A stretch of 64,000 bases of DNA from Thiodiazotropha sp050305635 (GTDB lineage Bacteria > Pseudomonadota > Gammaproteobacteria > Chromatiales > Chromatiaceae), in NCBI GenBank assembly GCA_050305635.1, contig JBNLFS010000034.1, positions 48,563-112,562 of the forward strand. Direction: 5' to 3'. Below are positions 59,536 through 64,000 of this stretch, piece after piece; positions within the stretch are counted from its first letter, which is position 1; each line of letters opens with the position of its first letter. A program made the translations under genes and the position numbers. A model generated the notes under the pieces. The model was not told the origin of the DNA. It ran no database searches and was given only the letters and a program-made list of their open reading frames with translations.

Positions 59536-61998
59536 CTAGAGCACCGATTCGTTGAAGTCGTAAATGAGGTTGCTTTCCGGCCGTTGCACAAAGTTGCCCT
59601 GGACGTAGTCGATACCGCTGCTCCACAGCGCGGCGATACTGCGGGGGTCTTCCACCTGTGGAGCGATGGCCTTGATCTTACGCTCGTGGACCATCTCGAT
59701 CAGGTTTCTTACTTCCTCGCCGGGGTTGTTGAGCAGACTGTAGTCCAGCTTGATAAAACGGATCGGCAGATGATGGATGATCTGCTCCACATCCGGATTC
59801 AGGGTGACCCGGGTCAGCAGGCAGGAGATTCCCAGCTTGTTCAACATTTCGAAGCAGATCTTTGCGGTCTTGAGATTGCGGCTGACTTCATTAATGCTGA
59901 ACTCGAAGGTCAGGGTGTTCTTGAAGATGTGACCGGCACTGTGTTTCTTGCTCAACCAACTGAGTCGCTCCATGTTATCGAGCAGGTTGGTGGATTGGGA
60001 GACGAACAGGTGCAGATGGGTCCCCTGTTTCAGGTTCTCGTTAACCAGGTTGATGGCGCGGCGGGTAATCCACTGGTCAACCTCGGCAATCAGACCCAAC
60101 TTTTCAGCGACCGGTATGAACTCCCCTGCGGTGTGTAGGTTGCCATCCGGTTCCTGCAGCCTCAGCAGGGTCTGGTAATGGGCCACAGTGGACCCTTGCA
60201 AAGCCACCACCGGCTGAAAAAAGATATCGAAGTAGTCGTTCGTGATCGCCTTTTTCAGCAGGTCGCCCATGTCCTGTTGCGGATGACTGTCGGCAACGGC
60301 GCGCTTCTCCACCTTGTAGAGATTGATCTGATTGCCGCCGGCTTCCGCGGCCCTGCGGCTGGCGATCTGGGCGTGAGCGATGATGGAGCGGGAGTCCTGA
60401 TTGCCGGCCTCCACCGGGTAGACCCCGATACTCAAGGTGACCACGGCAGTGGTGTTCTCAACCTCGATGATTTGGCCCTGGATATGATCGCAGAGGGTCT
60501 GCGCCAGTTGTTTCAGCTCGTCTGCACTGCCGCGCAGTGCCAGCAGGCCCAGACTGTTGTCGCCAAAGCGGGTCAGGACATCCTGGGATTGCAGCTTCTT
60601 CTTCAGATGCTTGGCCACTTCGGAGAGCACTACATCGAGTCCACTGATGCCCACGGAGGCGATCAGCTCCTCCGGTTTGTCGATCTGCAGGTAGAAGACT
60701 CCGGTGATCTCTTCCAGGGCGGCCTCTGAGATCAGCAACGCATCGAGTCGCTCCAGCAGATAGTGGCGGGAGTGCAGCCCGGAGACCTTTTCGCTGGTTT
60801 CATCGCCCTGAAAACGATGGCTCAGTTGACGGGCGCGGCGGATCCGGTTGGTCACCGTGCGGATGAGGTGTTTCGGGGCGATGGGCTTGGAGAGGAAATC
60901 CTCGCCGCCGAAGCTCAGGGCGCTGAGCTGCTTGTCCAGATCCTGCTCTCCGGAGAGAAACACGATGGGGATATCGACAAACTCATTTTTTTCCCGGATG
61001 ACCGCAGTCAGTTCGGTGCCGCTTGCTTCCGGCATGTAGAGATCCATGAGGATCAGGTCCGGGCGGAAATCATGCAGCGTGTCCAGGACCTTCAGCGGAT
61101 CGGTCACAATCCGGCAATCGAATTGGGCCTTGCTGAGAATGGCATCCGCGAAATCGGCCTGGGCCGGGTCATCCTCGACGATCAGTACCCGGTATTTGGC
61201 GTGTGTGCGGCTGGAGCAGAGTTCGTCGACCCGCTTCGCCACCACGAAAGGATCGATCGGCTGGGACCAATAGGCGCTGGCGTCCACGCGGATCGCCGCC
61301 AGACGGGTTTTGAGATCCGCCGAGTCCGCGATGAAGGCCACCGGCAGCCCGGGCAATCCGTTGTTCTTGTTCCACAAGCCACCGGATTTCGATTCCGGGA
61401 AGAGCTTGCTGAGCATCGAGGTGTGGCTGATCAGGAAGCTCGCCTCATTGGGATTGATTTCATAGTGATGGATGATCTGTGTGGGACTGTCGAGCAGCGT
61501 GACATCGAAATTCAGTGCCTGAAGATTACGGATGATACCCGCCGCCTGGGTCTCTTCGATGCCCAGCAGAAAGACCTTGTGGTCGCCATGGGCCTTCTGC
61601 GCCGGTGAACTTTTGCTGTGTTCCTCGGATTCGCTGGCCATCAATTCAGCCTGATGATTGCAGGCCTGGATGGATGCGTCCTTGAAGGCGTGTATCAGTC
61701 CGTCCAGTGCGACCACATCATCGTGCTGCGGCTTCAGGCCGGTGCCGTGGTAGTCACCCAGGTGTCCAATCAGGGATCTACCGCTGTGGGCGATCTGATG
61801 CACACCGAATTTGTCACCGGAGTCCGAGAGGGAGGTGATGCGTTCGATCAGGGTGTCCAGCAGGTCGCCTTTCCAGTCGCTGTGAACCAGTTGATGCCAG
61901 TTTTCCAGGATTGCGGATAGGCGGCCGGGTACTTGATGTATGAATGAACTCATCAGGTTCGCCTTGGTGCTCTGACTGGGGGTTCTGTCACTGCTCAT
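59536..61998 (-). CDS. Response regulator with Hpt-like, pseudo-receiver, receiver, degenerate GGDEF and degenerate EAL domains
   Basis: 820 residues from the ATG at 61998 (frame opens at TTG 62154; a start at 61953 has a better AAGG). Order: Hpt-like helix bundle with HQIAHSGRSLIG (near 66), a receiver-like domain without an acceptor Asp (about 139-265), a true receiver (about 275-390) with LILMDLYMPEASG (Asp near 317), a GGDEF domain with FGDNSLGLL in place of GGDEF (near 479), and an EAL domain (about 590-820) with HYQTLLRL for EALLRW and LTRVTL where DDFGTG is expected. Both enzymatic sites are lost. FimX-type proteins with such domains bind cyclic di-GMP as receptors; that role is inference. 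Confidence 0.85.
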   Translation of the reverse strand: MSSDRTPSQSTKANLMSSFIHQVPGRLSAILENWHQLVHSDWKGDLLDTLIERITSLSDSGDKFGVHQIAHSGRSLIGHLGDYHGTGLKPQHDDVVALDGLIHAFKDASIQACNHQAELMASESEEHSKSSPAQKAHGDHKVFLLGIEETQAAGIIRNLQALNFDVTLLDSPTQIIHHYEINPNEASFLISHTSMLSKLFPESKSGGLWNKNNGLPGLPVAFIADSADLKTRLAAIRVDASAYWSQPIDPFVVAKRVDELCSSRTHAKYRVLIVEDDPAQADFADAILSKAQFDCRIVTDPLKVLDTLHDFRPDLILMDLYMPEASGTELTAVIREKNEFVDIPIVFLSGEQDLDKQLSALSFGGEDFLSKPIAPKHLIRTVTNRIRRARQLSHRFQGDETSEKVSGLHSRHYLLERLDALLISEAALEEITGVFYLQIDKPEELIASVGISGLDVVLSEVAKHLKKKLQSQDVLTRFGDNSLGLLALRGSADELKQLAQTLCDHIQGQIIEVENTTAVVTLSIGVYPVEAGNQDSRSIIAHAQIASRRAAEAGGNQINLYKVEKRAVADSHPQQDMGDLLKKAITNDYFDIFFQPVVALQGSTVAHYQTLLRLQEPDGNLHTAGEFIPVAEKLGLIAEVDQWITRRAINLVNENLKQGTHLHLFVSQSTNLLDNMERLSWLSKKHSAGHIFKNTLTFEFSINEVSRNLKTAKICFEMLNKLGISCLLTRVTLNPDVEQIIHHLPIRFIKLDYSLLNNPGEEVRNLIEMVHERKIKAIAPQVEDPRSIAALWSSGIDYVQGNFVQRPESNLIYDFNESVL

Positions 61999-62330
61999 GG
62001 AATCGGGATCAGTTGCCTTGGAAAGGTTGGGATTCAAGCCGTCTGAGGCAACACGAAGTGCAACCTTTGAATAAACGTGTAACTGCTTGTCGTCCAAAGG
62101 GATGATAACGGTTTGTGGGCTTCGCTGAAAGTCTTGGTTGGCGGGATCTGGCAATTGAATCCCGTATCACCAAACATCCGGGAGTGAAACATACGTTCCG
62201 GCCTGCCGTTTTTCTCCATGGGCACTGTTGTTAAATCAGGTAGGTGCACCTTGAGACTCAATAAGTCTTTGATTCCAGAAGATCGATTCCCGGTGTCCGT
62301 GTCTCCCGCTAGGTTCGGGCTGTGTGCCGG
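61999..62330. other. Gap upstream of the degenerate GGDEF/EAL gene
   Basis: 332 bp with no convincing gene. On the minus strand TTGAGT and TGATTT, 17 bp apart, at about 62232-62260 may be a weak promoter, overlapping the palindrome TTGAGACTCAA. Confidence 0.35.
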
Positions 62331-63047
62331 TTATTCAGCAATCTCGGCCGCTCTGATCTCCAGCACCTGGAAGGCGCCCGCCTCGACCGACCAACGAATG
62401 TTGTAATCATAGAGCCGCATACCGAAGGTATTCCGCTGCGCCTCATCCAGGTAAGCGGGCCTGGGGTCCTGGGCAAGAATCTGATGGATCAGCCGCATCA
62501 GATGATCCCGGCGATCGGGACTGAGGCGGTTGAGGAACGCCGTGGCATCCGTGCTGTAGCTGAGCGCGATTTCCTTGCCGGGGGGCGTCGGTGCATAACC
62601 CGCCCGGGCCTCGGGAATGCTGTCCGAATAGGGGACATAGGGCTTGATATCGAGCACCGGGGTGCCATCCAGCAGATCGATCCCGCCCAAGTGCAGGATC
62701 ACCCGGCCCTCGGAACGGTCCAGTTTCAGCAAACGGAGTACGGACAGGCCGATCGGGTTGGGCCGGAAGGGGCTGCGGGAGGCGAACACCCCGACCCGCT
62801 GATTGCCACCCAGGCGGGGTGGACGGACCATGGGTTTCCACTCCTCCCTGCGGGCGGCATGAAACACGAAGCTGATCCACACATGGGAGTAGTCCTCGAG
62901 TCCTCGGAAGGCCTCGGGACGGTTATAGGGTGGCAGCATCTCCAATTGTCCCTGCGCCTCCTCGATCAGGCCGCACTGCCGGGGAATGCCGAACTTCTCC
63001 TTGAAGCAGGAGTGGATGATGCCAATGGGGGTGAACGAAAGATTCAT
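62331..63047 (-). CDS. TrmO-family tRNA (t6A37) N6-methyltransferase (TsaA/YaeB)
   Basis: 238 residues. The TsaA beta-barrel has FTPIGIIHSCFKEKFGIPRQ, then PPYNRPEAFRGLEDYSHVWISFVFH and RPPRLGG...GVFASRSPFRPNPIGLSV, the SAM-binding and family signature. It methylates threonylcarbamoyl-adenosine 37 of some tRNAs. The C-terminal part (about 150-238) includes LDEAQRNTFGMRLYDYNIRW, as in E. coli. It overlaps the SDR gene stop by 4 nt. Confidence 0.93.
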   Translation of the reverse strand: MNLSFTPIGIIHSCFKEKFGIPRQCGLIEEAQGQLEMLPPYNRPEAFRGLEDYSHVWISFVFHAARREEWKPMVRPPRLGGNQRVGVFASRSPFRPNPIGLSVLRLLKLDRSEGRVILHLGGIDLLDGTPVLDIKPYVPYSDSIPEARAGYAPTPPGKEIALSYSTDATAFLNRLSPDRRDHLMRLIHQILAQDPRPAYLDEAQRNTFGMRLYDYNIRWSVEAGAFQVLEIRAAEIAE

Positions 63048-63763
63048 GATTTGCGGAACTGAATGACCTTTTTCAGGGGATTCAGGTCGATTTCGTCGAA
63101 CACGGTCCCGGGGTGGGCCTGCAATACCCAGCCCACCACCTCGGCAATGTCATCCGGTCGCAGGTGGTTTTCCGGATGGTTGCCGGGGGCGAAATCCAAT
63201 GAGTCGAAGAATCCGCTCGCCACCATGCCCGGATTGATCAGGCAGACCCTTAGGCCGTTACCACTGCATTCCGCGCGCAGGGACTGGGCGAAACCCCTGA
63301 GGGCGAATTTGCAGGCGCTGTAGAGGCTTCCCCTGCGACCTCCGGCCAATGCGGATTCCGATCCGATGATGATCACGTCGCCTCGGCCCTGGCGCTTCAT
63401 GTGGGGGATAAAGGCCCGTGCGACGAACAGGTGCTGCACCAGGTTGAGATCGATGGTGGTGCGAATCTGGTCGTAGGAGAACTCCTCCAGGGAACCGAAA
63501 TGGCCCGCCCCAGCATTCAGCACCAGGCCGTCCAGGTCGGGATGGTTGCGTGCGATCTCGCCGAGCTTGTGCGGCAGGGTTTCCAGGTCCGCAAGATCCA
63601 GGACGACCGGTTCGAATCCCGTTACATGATCGGCCCAGTCGGAAAAGTCCCGCCCGATGCCGATGATCCGATCTCCCTGGTCGAGTAAATGACGGGCGAT
63701 CGCCGCACCGATGCCGTGGGAGGCGCCGGTGACGAGGAGTTTACGGGGTATCGATTCAGTCAT
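63044..63763 (-). CDS. Short-chain dehydrogenase/reductase
   Basis: 239 residues from the ATG at 63763 (a TTG at 63781 is also in frame). Rossmann motif VTGASHGIGAAIARHL, NAGAG, catalytic Ser in IIGSESALAGG and YxxxK in YSACKFALRG. A classical SDR oxidoreductase using NAD(P); its substrate cannot be told. The start overlaps the end of the upstream phosphorylase gene by 8 nt and its stop overlaps trmO, so it is the middle gene of a tight operon. Confidence 0.9.
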   Translation of the reverse strand: MTESIPRKLLVTGASHGIGAAIARHLLDQGDRIIGIGRDFSDWADHVTGFEPVVLDLADLETLPHKLGEIARNHPDLDGLVLNAGAGHFGSLEEFSYDQIRTTIDLNLVQHLFVARAFIPHMKRQGRGDVIIIGSESALAGGRRGSLYSACKFALRGFAQSLRAECSGNGLRVCLINPGMVASGFFDSLDFAPGNHPENHLRPDDIAEVVGWVLQAHPGTVFDEIDLNPLKKVIQFRKS

Positions 63764-64000
63764 CTCGGGTAAGCCAGTCAATCATGTGAATGATGAGATC
63801 CGCCTGTTGCGCGATGAGTGCGCGCACGCCTTTGGCGGTGATCTTTTCGCTGCCGTGTTCGGGGTTGTCCGAGACGACCTTGAGCACGCCGATCCGTTGC
63901 CTATCCTCATCGGCATTCAGCGCCGCGAGGAAACCGGCGGATTCCATATCATAAGCCATCTGTGCCGCATAGACTGCCTGGGGCTGCTCGACGCAACACA
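63756..64000 (-). CDS. Nucleoside phosphorylase/MTA-SAH nucleosidase family protein (C-terminal part)
   Basis: Only the C-terminal 80 or so residues are in the window; the frame is open to the right edge. The motif AAQMAYDMESAGFLAAL carries the Met-Glu-Ser substrate-binding segment of the PNP/UDP phosphorylase superfamily, and KVVSDNPEHGSEK the conserved Ser-Asp. Members include MTA/SAH nucleosidase (Pfs) and the hopanoid phosphorylase HpnG; the rest of the gene is needed to choose. First known gene of the operon with the SDR and trmO. Confidence 0.8.
   Translation of the reverse strand, partial: CCVEQPQAVYAAQMAYDMESAGFLAALNADEDRQRIGVLKVVSDNPEHGSEKITAKGVRALIAQQADLIIHMIDWLTRDD

Overview
The window looks like a chromosomal segment of a sulfur-oxidizing gammaproteobacterium, probably related to the Chromatiales/Sedimenticola type. 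The grounds are gammaproteobacterial gene orders (thrS-infC-rpmI-rplT-pheS-pheT-ihfA-merR), an Allochromatium-like soxXAKL cluster, a DsrC-family protein, FNR-type boxes and mostly GC-rich coding DNA. The assignment is inference from gene content; no search was run.

Layout. 0-9 kb: an FNR-type box and a small membrane protein, tRNA-Asn, a FimT-like pseudopilin, an aminotransferase, uvrB, pcm, tRNA-Val, a GDT1-family transporter and a secreted subtilase. 9-16 kb: overlapping glucan-hydrolase genes (GH133 debranching type, GH63), dispersed palindromic repeats and an unrecognised 388-residue protein. 16-21.6 kb: a hybrid sensor kinase with three periplasmic solute-binding domains, translationally coupled to an HD-GYP response regulator. 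21.6-29.4 kb: the translation operon, with a terminator in the thrS leader, infC starting at AUC, and tRNA-Pro.

29.4-38.4 kb is the most distinctive part. A secreted GH43 glycosidase carries a C-terminal metzincin-like domain. It is followed by a secreted protein with two cellulose-binding-type (CBM2) modules fused to a ten-heme cytochrome c. soxL, soxK, soxA and soxX then follow on the opposite strand. 38.4-49 kb: GIY-YIG protein, SprT-like protein, a DsrC-like protein lacking both redox cysteines, a GH17-GT2 glucan synthase, an ATP adenylyltransferase, a 300-bp inverted-repeat element, riboflavin synthase, small or membrane proteins and an ABC exporter. 49-55 kb: one 1904-residue protein joining a Ser/Thr-kinase-like domain, an AAA ATPase, a helical-repeat region, GAF, GGDEF and EAL. 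55-58.4 kb: a metal (probably zinc) uptake operon without a local ATPase gene. 58.4-64 kb: a PEP-CTERM-type surface protein, a degenerate GGDEF/EAL response regulator, and an operon of a nucleoside phosphorylase (cut by the window edge), an SDR and trmO.

Two themes recur. One is cyclic-di-GMP signalling: the HD-GYP regulator, the intact GGDEF-EAL giant and the degenerate GGDEF-EAL protein. The other is extracellular or envelope glycan and redox chemistry: GH43-metzincin, CBM2-cytochrome, GH17-GT2 and the PEP-CTERM protein. The unusual domain fusions, rather than a recognisable defence island or mobile genomic island, are the novel content here.
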